Of a stretch of 64,000 nt of DNA, positions 44,401 to 55,923 are shown piece by piece. The first letter of the stretch is position 1, and each line of letters opens with the position of its first letter. The position numbers were made by a program, and so were the translations under genes. The notes under the pieces are model-generated. The model searched no databases. It saw nothing but the letters and a program-made list of their open reading frames with translations, and was not told where the DNA came from. The stretch comes from Apiotrichum sp. Y4204 (lineage: Eukaryota > Basidiomycota > Tremellomycetes > Trichosporonales > Trichosporonaceae), in NCBI GenBank assembly GCA_025531455.1, contig JAMYHL010000005.1, positions 496,001 to 560,000 of the forward strand, written 5' to 3'.

Positions 44401-46272
44401 CTAGCGCGGACCTGTCGGCGGCTGGGGCTGGGACTCGGGCTCGGGCGGGCCGTAGATGTCGCCGTACGCCGGGGGGAGGTGGAGGTCGCCGCTCGCATCG
44501 CCATCGGGCACGGCGTCGTCGAATGCGCCGGCGTCGGCATGGCGCACGATCGTGTGGCGCCGCGAAGGACCCGCGGCCGGCTCTGATCTTGTCGGCGAGG
44601 TGGACGTCTGCGCGACGGCAGCAATAACGGCAGGGTCGCTCGCTGCCGGCCCTGGCTCGGTGGTCGAGTACGGCAGGTCGGCGCGAGCGCGGACAACAGC
44701 AGGGGCGGAATGCGGGGGCACAGCGCCAAAGGACATGCTTGACGGTGGTGGGCTGGTCATCCGTGCGCGATCAATGGGCGTGCCTGTGGCCGAGCCCGCC
44801 CAGCCCGAGGGTCCCACTCCTGGCGACACGACGGTGCTGTTGCGGCCCTCCTCCCACTGGACCGGCGCCTTGGTGTCGACCAGCAGCCGCGGGGCGGGGA
44901 TACGTCGCGCAGTGTTGACTGTTCCAATAGGTGACGAGGCGCCTGAGCTAGAGTCGTAAAACGCCTGCGCGCCAGGCGCATGCGCGTGTGAGGCATGCGG
45001 CGCATGCGGCGCGAGGGAGAGAGTGGACATGAGGGAAACTGGAGAGGTGGTGGCGCTTGGGAGGTATGCGGCGCTCGAGCCGCGTCCCGGGGCGGCGGGA
45101 GAGACAAAGGCAGAGGCAGATGAAAGTGACGAGTGGACCGAGTGTAACGTTCCCGGTTGGGACAAAGGCGGGTAGTGGCCCATGGCGGCCATGGGGCCGA
45201 CCGCGCCCATTGGAATGTTGCCAAAGGCACTGTTGTTGCTGCTGTTTGTCTCTGGCGGCCCAAAGGTGCCTGTTGAATGGTTTGAAAACGCAGTGTTGCG
45301 GTACGCGGCTTGGGGCGGGACAGGGTGGTGCATTGTGGCGCCGGGGTCGTTCTCGAGGTTGTATTCGGAGTTTGGCTGCGTGACGGTGCTGATGGTGCGG
45401 GCGATCGTGCTGCCGTCGTGAGCGTACATGTCCGCCTCCGAGTTGTCCGCCCACATGGACGAGCGGTCGCTGCTGGGATATCCGTACCCACGGCGAGGCG
45501 GGACGAAGAGGCCCCCCTCATTGGGATGACCGTAGCCTGTAGAGGGACGGGTCGAGGCGACGCCGCTGCCAAACGGGTACTCTACGCGGACCGAGTCGCG
45601 CGCCTCGCCGTGGGTGATGTCGTGCCGGCGCGGAGGGAGCGGGTACGGCGAGAGTTCCGGCTCATTCTCCTTTGTCTCGTCGATGGAGCGCGACCATCCG
45701 GCCCGGGAGAGGCGCGAGCGGCGACGGAAGTTGAGCGCCGCGCCGGCGGCGAGGTCGTCCTCGAGCGCTGCTGCGCGGTGACGCCGGCGCTGGCGGCGCT
45801 GGCGCCCGAGGAACCAGCATAGACCGCCGACCAGAATGACAAACACTGCGCCGCCAAACGCGATGCCTATCAGTGTCTGGCGGCCGAGGTTGAACTGCGA
45901 TCCCGGAGAGGATGTCGGCTCAGGTAGGGCGGAGGTGGATGACTCGGCGGGGAGAGAAGAAGAGAGGGACGTCGGTACCGACGCGGGTGTCGTCACGGAC
46001 AGGGATGCGGTTGTCGATGGGGCCTCGGAGGTGGTGTCAGAGGTGGCGGACGATGAGGGTATCGATGATGAGGAAGTCGGAGAGGGAGAGGGGGAAGATG
46101 AGGAGGATGACGATGGGGAGGGGGTTGCCGACGATTTGGTGGTGGTGACCGACGACGGCGCAGCCGACTTCGAACTAGCCACTGGCGGCCGCGTCAACAC
46201 GGAAGACACGGGCGCCGCGGTGCTGCTTGTCGGCGCGGAGGGGGTGATGAGCGGCGGGATGATGATGGCCAT
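44401..46272 (-). CDS. Single-pass membrane protein with Ser/Thr-rich ectodomain
   Basis: An open frame of 623 residues. Residues about 10-130 are almost entirely Ser/Thr/Pro/Ala, the composition of O-mannosylated wall-sensor ectodomains. One TM helix (LIGIAFGGAVFVILVGGLCW) is followed by a strongly basic stop-transfer (RQRRQRRRHR). The cytosolic part of about 460 residues is disordered, with Tyr/Pro/Ser-rich segments. The layout is that of fungal Mid2/Wsc-type sensors, but no WSC cysteine domain is visible and family membership is not established. The ATG at 46272 has no signal peptide. The frame stays open upstream of it, so an upstream exon encoding a signal peptide is likely missing from this call. 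Confidence 0.6.
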   Translation of the reverse strand: MAIIIPPLITPSAPTSSTAAPVSSVLTRPPVASSKSAAPSSVTTTKSSATPSPSSSSSSSPSPSPTSSSSIPSSSATSDTTSEAPSTTASLSVTTPASVPTSLSSSLPAESSTSALPEPTSSPGSQFNLGRQTLIGIAFGGAVFVILVGGLCWFLGRQRRQRRRHRAAALEDDLAAGAALNFRRRSRLSRAGWSRSIDETKENEPELSPYPLPPRRHDITHGEARDSVRVEYPFGSGVASTRPSTGYGHPNEGGLFVPPRRGYGYPSSDRSSMWADNSEADMYAHDGSTIARTISTVTQPNSEYNLENDPGATMHHPVPPQAAYRNTAFSNHSTGTFGPPETNSSNNSAFGNIPMGAVGPMAAMGHYPPLSQPGTLHSVHSSLSSASAFVSPAAPGRGSSAAYLPSATTSPVSLMSTLSLAPHAPHASHAHAPGAQAFYDSSSGASSPIGTVNTARRIPAPRLLVDTKAPVQWEEGRNSTVVSPGVGPSGWAGSATGTPIDRARMTSPPPSSMSFGAVPPHSAPAVVRARADLPYSTTEPGPAASDPAVIAAVAQTSTSPTRSEPAAGPSRRHTIVRHADAGAFDDAVPDGDASGDLHLPPAYGDIYGPPEPESQPQPPTGPR

Positions 46273-47747
46273 TTCCGTAGACGCGGCGGGTGCTGACAGT
46301 GGTGATGAAGGAGCGTGGGGCCGGCCGCTAGCCGGAGTGATGTGCCAACAAACAAGGTCTTGGAGATGGCGATGAGATGAGAGTGGAGAGGAGATGGAGC
46401 GTGTGATGGACTGAGTGTGTGAGTGTGAGTGTTCTCTGCGTTCTGTGAGTTCTGTGCGCAGCAGACTTGGAGCAGGGCGCAGCAGACCGACCCGAACTGC
46501 GCTAACAAAGCTGCGCTCCTGCTCAGGACATGTCCACCCGAATACCTACTGCATGCAGCTGGCGCCTCAGGCTCGGTACTCGCGCACCCATCGACTCCTC
46601 GCGTCAACCCGAGACCAGCGACCTGGCAACCTGGCAACCTGTGACCAGGATGCATCAACAATGAGCCGATCCGGAAACCAAACCCAGAAAAACGACTTGT
46701 GCTTCGAGTGCTTCTGTCGCGATCCGCGCGATCCACGCGATCCGCAGAATGTCAGAAACTCAGAAACTAACGCATCAAAGGGCCTCCACCCCCTTCCTCT
46801 CCCCCCCCCTCCCCTTCTTTCGGTCCCTGATTGTCCTTCGCACTGATCGCTGTGCGTTGCGCCCGCCCCTCGTGGACCCTGAAGTACTTCAAGGTACCCT
46901 GGTGCCTGGCCCAGAATAGTGGAATCCGGCAGGAAGGGGGCAGAATTGCAGAAAACGGGGGCCTGGGGGAATATGCGGGACGCGACGTCCAGCTGCGCCA
47001 GCGCCAGCTACGCACTGTCCATGCTGTCCAACACGTCGCATCATGTCACTCTCCCCGGCTACTTCTCTGCCTCCCTCCCCATCACGCCCGGATCCTGTCC
47101 CGCGCTGTGGCGAGCGAGCGATGCGACGCCCACTTGCCCTCTTGTCGCTGCCCATCTATGCTCCACCCTGCTTCCGAGCTGCGAGTTGGGAGGGGTGTCC
47201 CATGTCCCTGGTGTTTGCCCATTCTGTCCCTCCGTTCTCCGAGGGTTGAGGTCCGCGCTCAGACTCCCCTTGTAGCCTTTGCTCTCATCTCATGGTCTCA
47301 TGGTCTCGCGACCACGACTCTGTCCTTCTCTGTCCCTATCGCTCAGATCCACGCAGCCCCCACCGTCGCATGTCACTCCCAAACGCGCCCCTAGCGTCCC
47401 TCCCCCCTTGGCCCCCTTGCCCCTCAGAATGGCAAACCTTGATAGGAAGCTGATAACAGAAGCGGAGAGCGAGCATCGAACATGGAGCATCCAAATGTGA
47501 AGGTAAACAAGTCCCGGTGCATGCATACATGTATGGCCACCACCTCGGACAGGCGGCAGTCCACGGCCGCGCATGCGAGGACTCGAACCGCCGCACAGAT
47601 TATACAAGAATGCCTACAGAATTTTCATCAGGCCGGCGTCATCCGCCGGCTCGCAAGAAGGGGCCTCGATGGTCACTGGATAGTTGGCCTGGGTGTGAGC
47701 GTCGGTATGAGCCCCGACCTCTTCTCACGGCTCCACTCGCGCTTCAC
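46273..47747. other. Intergenic region, about 1.5 kb
   Basis: No gene I can support. The right part is the 3' flank of the epimerase-like gene, the left part the upstream region of the membrane-protein gene. It includes gatccgcgcgatccacgcgat-type repeats near 46719-46744 and a C-rich run near 46800-46812. An unresolved 5' exon of the membrane protein may lie between 46273 and 46500. Confidence 0.45.
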
Positions 47748-50166
47748 TCACCAGATTTTATCGCTCTGGAAGCCCTGCGCGATTGCCCGCAGCTCGGCGA
47801 CCTCGACGCGCGGCCGGGCAGGCACGAAGCCGAGGACGCGCTTGGCGCGCGACCCGTCCAGGCAGATTGGCATTTCTGGGGTCAGCGGTGTGCACGTTTG
47901 GAGCTTTGGAGTCTGGAAACTGGCGGCAGGAAACAATTGAACAAGCAAGCTGCGTCGCACCAGTCGCTCGCGCAAAACTGTAACAACAGTACGCCACTGC
48001 GCTTATCGGCATGCTCTCGCAATTCTGTCAGTTTTGAGGGGGGCGCCACGCTAGTGCGAACGCGACGTAATCGGTAGAATCCTGGCGCGCAGGTGGGCAT
48101 CTTGCGTCCTGCCACACCCTACACTCACTCCGGAACGCATGTGCATCGAGAAAGGGCGAGATGGGAGATGAGTCGATCGGCGGGGTCGAGGCCGCGAGCA
48201 TTCTGGACCACGCTTCGACGTGCTGATGTCAGTGGGGCCTCTCGTTGGGCCGGAAGCATAGAAGTTGGAGAGCCCCAATGGTGGGCCCCTGAGGAGCCTG
48301 CCCTGAATATGGGTCTTGCCTGTGTTCTGGACATCATCTGGACATGCTCCGAGATGACTTTATTCCGAACAACCCCCTTCGGTCTCCAGCCCCTTCGGCC
48401 TCCGGCCCACCCTCAAAGTCCTTCGGATGCTCACCTTCTCGTTGACGTCCTCGACCATTTCGTTAAAGTCAGTCTGGGGTCAGCCCTGTCAGCGTCTAGT
48501 CCCACCTTTGCAAACTTCTCCACGAGCGACACCACCGTGTTGCCGAGAAAGCCGTACTTGACGCCCCAGACCTCGGCGACGGCAGCCGCGAGGCTGTCCT
48601 GTGTCGAGTCGCCGCCATCGGTGATGTTGAACATGGGCGCCGCGACGGCATCCTTTTCGGGAACGACGCTTTTGATCGTCTTCCAGGTGTCTGTGAACGA
48701 CGAGGCTCGGCGGAGCGGGCCAATGGCGAATGGCGAGGACTGCGAGGGGGTGAAGGGAAAGGAGAGGTCGCTCGGCGCGGCCTTGATCGCCTCGGCACGC
48801 GGCGTTGCAATGAGATAAAGGCCCGCGAGGTAGAGGCCCTGCGCGACGTCCACCGAATGCACGGTGTGGATCCGCAGGTCGGGGCTGAGGTCAGACTGGC
48901 ACACCCCCCTCACTCACTTGTACAGAAACTTCATCTCCTCCTGGAGGTAGTGGTAGACGTGACCGACCACCAGGCGGGGGACGACCTCCGAGTCCCACGT
49001 GCCGGGGCCATACCACGCTGCGCAGCGCACGATCCCAAAGTTGAGGTCCTCGGCAGCGGCCACGGCCGCAATGCCACGCAGCGTCTCGTGCCACCAGCGC
49101 CCGCGCACGCCGTCGGGCTTCAGGCGGTCCGTCTCGGTCTGCGGGCTGTTCTTCATGTCGTAGAACGGCTGGTGCAAGCGGACATATGCAGCCGGTTTCC
49201 GCGCGCCGAGCTTGGCCGCCGAAGTCGCAAGCGCAAGCGCGAGCTGGTACGTGTGTGAAATCTGGATCTGCACGTCAGCGGCGGCGGTAGCGTGGCGTGC
49301 GCACGAGCTCGGGCTTGTCAAACCCCATCTCGCCAGTTAGGTCAAACACGACGTCGAAGCGCTCCCATCCTGTCGGCTCGCCGTTCCACTCTGCCGGGGG
49401 GGTGAACACGTCCGCATGGCGTTCCACCGCGCCGAGGTTGGCCTGCCGATACTCGAGTTTGGAGCCTGGCGCGTCGAGCAGCTCGAGAAACGCCTTGTCA
49501 ATGTATCTGGGTGTGAGCGGGGCCGCGACTATCGCACATACGTCGTGGGTGGCTTGACGGAGAAGCGATCCGCTGCAGGTCAGCATGGGCCTGTGTGTCT
49601 GGTGGTGAAGCGGCGCGTGGAGGGCCAAACTCGGCGCGACTTGGATGCTTTCCAGGTCACTCTCCCCCGGCCGGAGCCCGACGTTGAACAAACGTCGGGC
49701 GCCACGGCACAAGAAGCTGCCAGATCGGGTATGGATGACGATCTGCCCGGCATGTCTGTGCGCGCGTAGCTACCTCGTGTACCGAGCCAACAGAGTGACT
49801 GGGGTTACGACTGGGGCATCGGCGGCGCGGACACTGAGCGCCGCGAGGTGTAGATAGACAGCGTGTAGAGTGTAGTGCGAAGTGAGCGCTGGAGATGGAG
49901 TACGTACCGAGACGGACGAACTGGCGTTAGCACAGGTGATGGCTACAACTCACTTTTGCACGCTTGGCGTTCCCGTCTACGAGGTATGCCGCGAGGGCGC
50001 GCGCGACCGTCGTCGTCCCGCCTGGTGTCAGAAGGGGAACGGATCTCGCGTTGGGGATGGAATGCGATCGGACCGCGGAACGGAGAGCTCAGCCGCGGTT
50101 GACGATAAGAACGGACGTACCGAGGATGAGGGCGACGATGGGCTCGGAAGGAGCGGGCGGGGCCAT
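47748..50166 (-). CDS. NAD(P)-binding epimerase/dehydratase-like protein
   Basis: Ten exons: 50121-50166, 49954-50021, 49908-49920, 49542-49572, 49305-49506, 48918-49267, 48506-48884, 48435-48473, 48129-48222, 47748-47875. All junctions are in frame and give 449 residues. The dinucleotide-binding start reads IVALILGGTTTVARALAAYL after splicing. The rest has the extended SDR pattern: ADRFSVKPPTTYIDKAF, FDVVFDLTGEMGFDKPEL, YVRLHQPFYDM, RCAAWYGPGTWD and FNITDGGDSTQDSL. It resembles a fungal family of uncharacterised NAD-dependent epimerases. The usual YxxxK is not obvious, so the catalytic role is open. The third exon is 13 nt, and four introns are long for this window (99, 335, 212 and 253 nt). 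Confidence 0.82.
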
Positions 50167-50822
50167 TGTGAGATGGGAGGAGAGGAGACGAGAGAAAGAG
50201 CGATAAGAGGAGCACGCCGAGTCGAGAGATCGAGAGACAGGCAAGGCAGAGGCAAGGGATTGCACGGTTTGCGGCTGACACGCAAGACACGCTGGACACG
50301 CTGGATGTGCTTTGTCGGTCGATGATCAATGCACGCCAGTCAGGTTGCAGGTTCACAGGTCGTCAACCTGAGGTCAGTTACAGAAGGGATCCGAGGGCCG
50401 AGGACCTTTCGTTGCATTCATCCCCTCCACTCGTCATCGTGCACGGTTCACAGAACTCACTGCTCGTCGCTCGTCGCAAAGGCGGCAGTCGCTCTCCCTT
50501 CTCGGCGTCTGGTCGTGCAGTCCGGTTGCCGGTTGCCATGCCGCCAGCCATGCAGCCATGCAGCCATGGCGCCAGGCCGCCAGCCATGTCGTGCATGTCG
50601 TGCATGTCCGGATGTCCGTTGCCCCGCACGCACGGCCCGCGGCCCGCCCCGCGCCGTAAAGTGTCCGATTTTGGGTTCGGCGCCCCCAGGAAACATCCAT
50701 TCCGCCTCCATTCCACCTCCACTCTTGAGATGGGACCAACACTTTGACGAAGAACAACAAAAACACACTTTACTTTACAACATCTAAAACTCCCTCTCAC
50801 CTCCCTTCATCCAGCCGCCGCG
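50167..50822. promoter_or_regulatory. Bidirectional promoter, epimerase-like / Mediator-like
   Basis: About 650 bp. A CATG-rich block at 50536-50618 contains repeated gccatgca and tcgtgcatg units. No gene. Confidence 0.5.
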
Positions 50823-52114
50823 ATGGGATACTCAATGTACGTGTGCTATGCGTATTCGCTGACGCCAGACTCATGCAGTGGACGCTTGCGCCGTCGTCGG
50901 GCGGGCGCATGGGTATCAGCGACCTCGTGTTGTCCCGCGTCCTCGAGCACTATAATGTGAGTGGAGGAGGGGAAATCTGTCTTCGAGCATAGAAGAGCAA
51001 GGGAGAGACACCGGCGGAGACGAAGAAGAAGCTCCTCCGCTGACACAATTAGATATCGCACCCGATGCGCTCCACGATCCAGCTGCGCACCTTCCGCGCC
51101 ACCTTCCCGGTCGAGGACGCTGCGCCCGGCGCCCCAACGAGCGTCACACGCCTTCTGACGACGGTGACGCACTCGATGCCGCTGCCCCACTCACGCGAGG
51201 TGCCGATAACGACGACGGCACGGGATAATGTGACGTACCTCTTTCTCGAGGATCGCGGGGTGCCTGTTCCCCCCGGCGCAGCACGGGAGGGGAGTAAGGA
51301 CGAGGAGAAGAGGGGGGATAAAGAGGGGAAAGAGGAGGGAAAGGAGGGGAAGGAGGATAAGGGAAAGGACGATAAAGAGAAGGACGAAAGCAAAACGAAT
51401 GGCAAGGCGGAGGACAAGGACGAGAAGCCGAAGATCGACGACGTGGACGGCTCGAAGAAGGATGCCGATGCGGGAGACCAGAAGAACGGCGACAAGGAGG
51501 ACACCAAAGACGCAAAGGACGCAAAGGACGCAAAGGACGAGTCGATGGCCGTGGACGAAGTGCCCGCCAGCGCGCCGAGCCGGACACCCTCGAAATACAA
51601 GATTCTGGCCGTCAAGCCCGCCACGTCCGTCATGCCGACGCTGCACCAGCTGCTGTCCCCCTTCGTCCTCGGTCTGAGCAAGGCATCACGGGCAGCGGCG
51701 AGCACGACCGCCCAGCCCCCCGCCCCGTCCATGCTGCAGGGCACGCCGCTCATGATCACGACGCTCACCTTCCCGCCAATGCAGCATCCCCAGCCGGCGA
51801 TCAGCTTGTCCGTGCACATTCTCCCGAGCGCGAATGCGCAGTGCATCTACCTCGAGGCCGAGTGGGACGCGAGCGCGAGCGTCGCCACATCCCGGGCTGT
51901 TCTTCGCGAGTTCCTCCTCGGGTGCGTGCCCCTCGACATGGCGGGAGAGCCGCGCTTCATGTACTGGGAGGACAGCGGGGCGCCGGGCGCGGCCCTCGAC
52001 GCGCAGGATGCCAAGGACGCCGAGGTCGAGGCTGCGGAGTGGTTCGGGATAGAGAAAACACGGAGAATCACCTTTCTCCTCGCAAAGGCGATGCGCGAGA
52101 ACCAGCAGATTTAG
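50823..52114 (+). CDS. Probable Mediator head subunit (MED20-like)
   Basis: Exons 50823-50836 (14 nt), 50869-50956 and 51053-52114, with introns of 32 and 96 nt, give 387 residues. The spliced N-terminus MGYSILMQWTLAPSSGGRMG, the following STIQLRTFRATFP, and later QCIYLEAEWD and LREFLLGCVP fit the order of elements in MED20 (yeast Srb2, which has a FRTYR motif at the same place). The match is weak and from memory. Between the halves is a linker of about 100 residues made almost only of Lys, Asp, Glu and Gly, including four KDA units (51310-51545). If it is MED20, it sits in the Mediator head bound to MED18. It could also be an unrelated lineage-specific nuclear protein. Confidence 0.6.
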
Positions 52115-52241
52115 TGCAGTCATTGATAGAAGGACATGCAGTGTAGTATGTGTAGTTGGAGAGATGCATCTGTGTAGGGGCGAGAGAAAGGTTGCTGCGT
52201 GCCACTGCACGGGGATGGGACTGTGGGGTATGCGTGCATGG

Positions 52242-52259
52242 TACTACTACTACTACTAT
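52242..52259 (+). repeat. (TAC)6 microsatellite
   Basis: Six TAC units in the 165-bp spacer between two convergent stop codons. Confidence 0.85.
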
Positions 52260-52279
52260 AAACCCAATGAGTGGAGGCG

Positions 52280-55200
52280 TTAGATGGCGGTCGCGTTTCC
52301 ATAGGTGGTATTAGCGAGTCCGCGTGCAACGAGCGCAAACTCGTGCAGTGCTTCGCGCATCTTGCGGGTCGTACGCGAGCGGAGGACGACACCCTTGAGG
52401 CGTGTCTTGGATTCGGCCGTTGCGCGGGGGTCGGGGAAGTTTGGCTGGTGTGTGAGTTTAGGAAAAGAGGTCGCGCAACTCACCTCTGCGAGAATGGCGT
52501 CTAGCCATGCTGCCATGTCTGGCCCGGGGACGCGGGTGACGAGCGATGCGAGGAGCTCGGCCAGATTCGGGATGACTGAGCGCGGGCCCTCGGAGCCCGC
52601 GGAGAGCAGAACGGCGCGGAGGATGCGCGGGCCAAATGTCGCGATGAGAGGTTCGACTGCGTTCTCGAGCGGGGACGGGTAGCGCGTATTGGCAAACAGC
52701 GCGATCTGGTGTGAGCTGCGTGGAACACGTGACAGCTCTTACGAAGAACTCGGCGGCGGTCTTGAGCGAGAAGCGCTCCTGGGCCCCAAGTCCCATGATG
52801 CCCAATGTCATGTATGCCTCTACAATCTGTTCCGGTAGACGGAGGAGGACGCCGGGGAAGCGTGATGCAAGCTGGTTGTCAGCTTGTCTCCCGGTGGGAA
52901 GCTTACCGCTGAGGAGAACTTGAACCATGCCTCTACGACATCAGGATTGTCGCGCATGCCACCCTCGCGGCCGAGGATCTGCCCCGCAATGACCGCGAGA
53001 CGGTTGCCTGCGTCGGCGACGATGGTCCACCGCTCCGTGTCCTCCTCCAGCTTCTGCTGTTCTTCCACGGGCGTCTTGTCCTTCTTGAGCTGTAGCGGCG
53101 AGGTAGCCGTGCCAATGCGGAGGGTGAGAGTGGAAGCAAGCTGCATCCAGAGGGCAGAGGGCTGGCGCTCACATGCCGCGCACACGAGAGCCAGAAGCGG
53201 GAGGGCAGAGAGGGAGATGAGCGTCTCAGTGGAAGACATTGTCGCTTGCTTGAGTAGCGACGACATTGCGTCCGCAACCTCGCCGTCGCCATTCCACACT
53301 TGAACCACACCCGAAATGGCCTCTTCGGTCCTCTGGCGCAATGCCACCATCCCCGGGTCGGCGCGAGCGACAGCCACTGCCGCAGCCTTGGCTTCATCAT
53401 CGCCATCCAAGGAATCAAACATGTCGTCGTCCGACGGCGACAGGCCCTTGAAACAGGCTGTAAGCGCGTTCATGGCTTGAACAAGCTGTGGAGCACCGTC
53501 GGTCGGGTTGCTGTGCGCCACGGTTACCGCCTGGCCCAGGCGGTCAACGATAGGCCCAAGGATGCCCTGCACTGGCCCAACAGCGGCAGTCGGTTCCAAT
53601 GCCTGGATGACACTCGTGATTCCCTCAATGACCTTGGACTGTTCCTCGGGCTGCATGTCAGTTGTGTGCCAATGGTTCTGCTGCAATGGTTATCTCACCC
53701 CCAGATCACCGATCTTTCCATGCAGCTCCGAAAAGGCGCCAATGTGGTGCACCAGCTTGGTGCGGCAGATATCACACAGCGCCTTGAGCGAGTCCGCCGC
53801 CGAGGGAGATACGAGCCGCGACGCGGTCAGTGACGGAACAAGGTATGACAGGACCGGGAGGAGATGGTCCGGGTGGAATTTGAACCATTCCTCGTATGCG
53901 CCTGATGTCAGCTCAACATGGTTTTTACAAAGCAGCTCACGGATGAGGCAAACGACTGTCAGGCGGAGACGCTCCTCCCCGAGCCCGGAGACAGGGCGGC
54001 GCAGGAGTGCATTAATAACCTGTTCGGAGAAGAGGCGCGGGAGGCTCTTGTCCTCCCCAAGAGGCACAGCCTCGCCCGAGTAACGAATGCAGTGGAGTGT
54101 CGCTTCAATGTCCTGCCATGGTGCGTTGGCAGCAATCTGCTCCGACGCGATCTGGACGAGAGACGCCAGCATCTCATCTCGGAGAATGTAATACGCGCCG
54201 ACGATGACTTCGCCCGCGTCCCGGCGCCAGGTGTCGTATGCCTCGCGATCCTCGCGGTCCAGTCCGCCGAGCGACGACTCCTCTCCGCTACCGGGCCACC
54301 GCACTTTTCTCCTGGTCACCTCGACCAGTTCCCGGAAGAAGCCCTTCGCCAATGCCCACACTGGGCTCGTTGCGTGGTCAGCGGAGAAGGCGTCAGAGTC
54401 CATCATAGCCTCCTGTATCAGAGGGTAGATAGGAAGAGTGAGCTCCGACACCGACTCGTCCACACCACCACTGCCCTCCCATCCAGTGATGCGGAGAACA
54501 GTACCAAGGAACGCCTGGACGTCCTGCTGTTGCAGCCTTGCCACAAACCACTCGGAGGAGTGTTCCCCGAGCGCCGCAATCATCTTGGTGAAAGCGATAA
54601 CCTCGTCAGAAGGCTCTGGTGGTCAGTCTGCCAAGCTCATTTCAGGAGTCGTATAGCTTGGTCGCACCATACGTACCATCTTCGGCAGAGCCTATAAGCG
54701 CTTGTCCCTGTGGGCCAATCACCCATGCCAGCAGAGGCTCTGTCACAACCTTTGTGCCCTTGCCGTAGTTGAAGATACTTTCCGAGAGAACCTCGACCAT
54801 GGTAGCAGACGCAGCGGGGAGAGGCAAAAGATTGATGAGGTGGGGGACAAGAGCCGTGATCTCATCGACGCCAAGGCCATAGTTGATCCAGCTGTCGGCA
54901 CAGCGGCACGCAGCTTCCGCGGAGCGCAGCCTCTCCTCTGGCGATTCTATCCCATTCTCGCCCGACATGGACTGGATAATCGTGCCCATCACCGTCGGGA
55001 GGTCAGTGTTGATATGTCGCTTGAGCGCGGTTCTCCCAGTCAGCACAGCCAACAGAACCATACCCACCGCTTCTGTTCGCTGATTCCCGCACGCCTGATC
55101 TCCTCGACGCAGATTCCGCACCATTCCAACGCCCACAGCCGCATGCGGTTCTGAAGACGCGCCTGCTCCGCCAGGGCTACCGGCCCGCCTGCGCTGAATG

Positions 55201-55923
55201 GTGTAGGCGTGTTGTAACCTGAGACAGGCGCAGAGGGTGGGAGCTGGGTTGCCGCAGCGAGGGCAGCCTCAATTGTGCCCAGCACTGTGGTAATCGGGGA
55301 GGGAAACTGGTAGAACGGGAGACGAAGGAGCAGCGATGCGAGCTGCTGTCAGCCGGGAACACCTCTCGAACGTACACATCCAAAGAGCTTGCGCACAACA
55401 ACCGCATTGCCTGCCTGGAACGTCTGGGCATTTGTCGGGCTGATGGCATTGCTGAGCGTTTCGAGGAGGAGACCAAGCAGTGCCGGTTGCAGCTCGGCAG
55501 GTAGGGACTCCCTACGTTGTCAGCATACTCAGAGCTAGACAACAGCAACACTCCACCAATACCCACCAGTCACGCGAGATCTTGACTTGCGCAGTGTGCG
55601 CGGAGAAGAAACGGACATTCGCATCGTCATGGTGTCTCAATCCGGCAATCAGCCCCCACGCCTCGGGACGCGACTGCAGTTCCTGGAGCTGCTGCTGGAG
55701 CTGCTTGGCGAGTGCGGGGTTGGAGCCTGTAGCTGGGTCGAAGAGGTGCAGAATGGTCTGTCGTCAGACGGGCTTGGGCGCCGGCAATGGGAAAGAACCG
55801 AGAGCGCTCGGGAACTCGACGTACTGATGCGACTTGGTCGACGTCCGACTGCGGGAGAACGGGGAAGCTCAGCGTCGTAGCTGGTGCCGCCTGCTGAGAG
55901 GGGTGTTTCTGCTGCGCGTTCAT
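52280..55923 (-). CDS. Importin-13/Kap122-type karyopherin
   Basis: Eleven exons: 55825-55923, 55567-55757, 55376-55511, 55068-55342, 54677-55032, 53941-54615, 53699-53901, 52907-53650, 52743-52871, 52484-52705, 52280-52444. Introns are 33 to 67 nt and all joins are in frame; 1064 residues, normal for a beta-karyopherin. The N-terminus shows the importin-beta pattern: RPEAWGLIAGLRHHDDANVR, then FFSAHTAQVKISRDW, with the second HEAT helix LLGLLLETLSNAI. The end KMREALHEFALVARGLANTT, followed by YGNATAI, matches fungal importin-13/Kap122 (Pdr6) proteins. It carries cargo through nuclear pores under Ran control. The intron at 53902-53940 is 39 nt, a multiple of three, and free of stops, so it may be retained. 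Divergent from the NmrA-like gene. Confidence 0.88.

Noticed and set aside
47576..47680. Possible tRNA on the minus strand (GGTTCGAGTCC B-box-like string, nearby hairpins)
   Set aside because: The T-stem has two mismatches out of five and no A box or acceptor pairing can be drawn.
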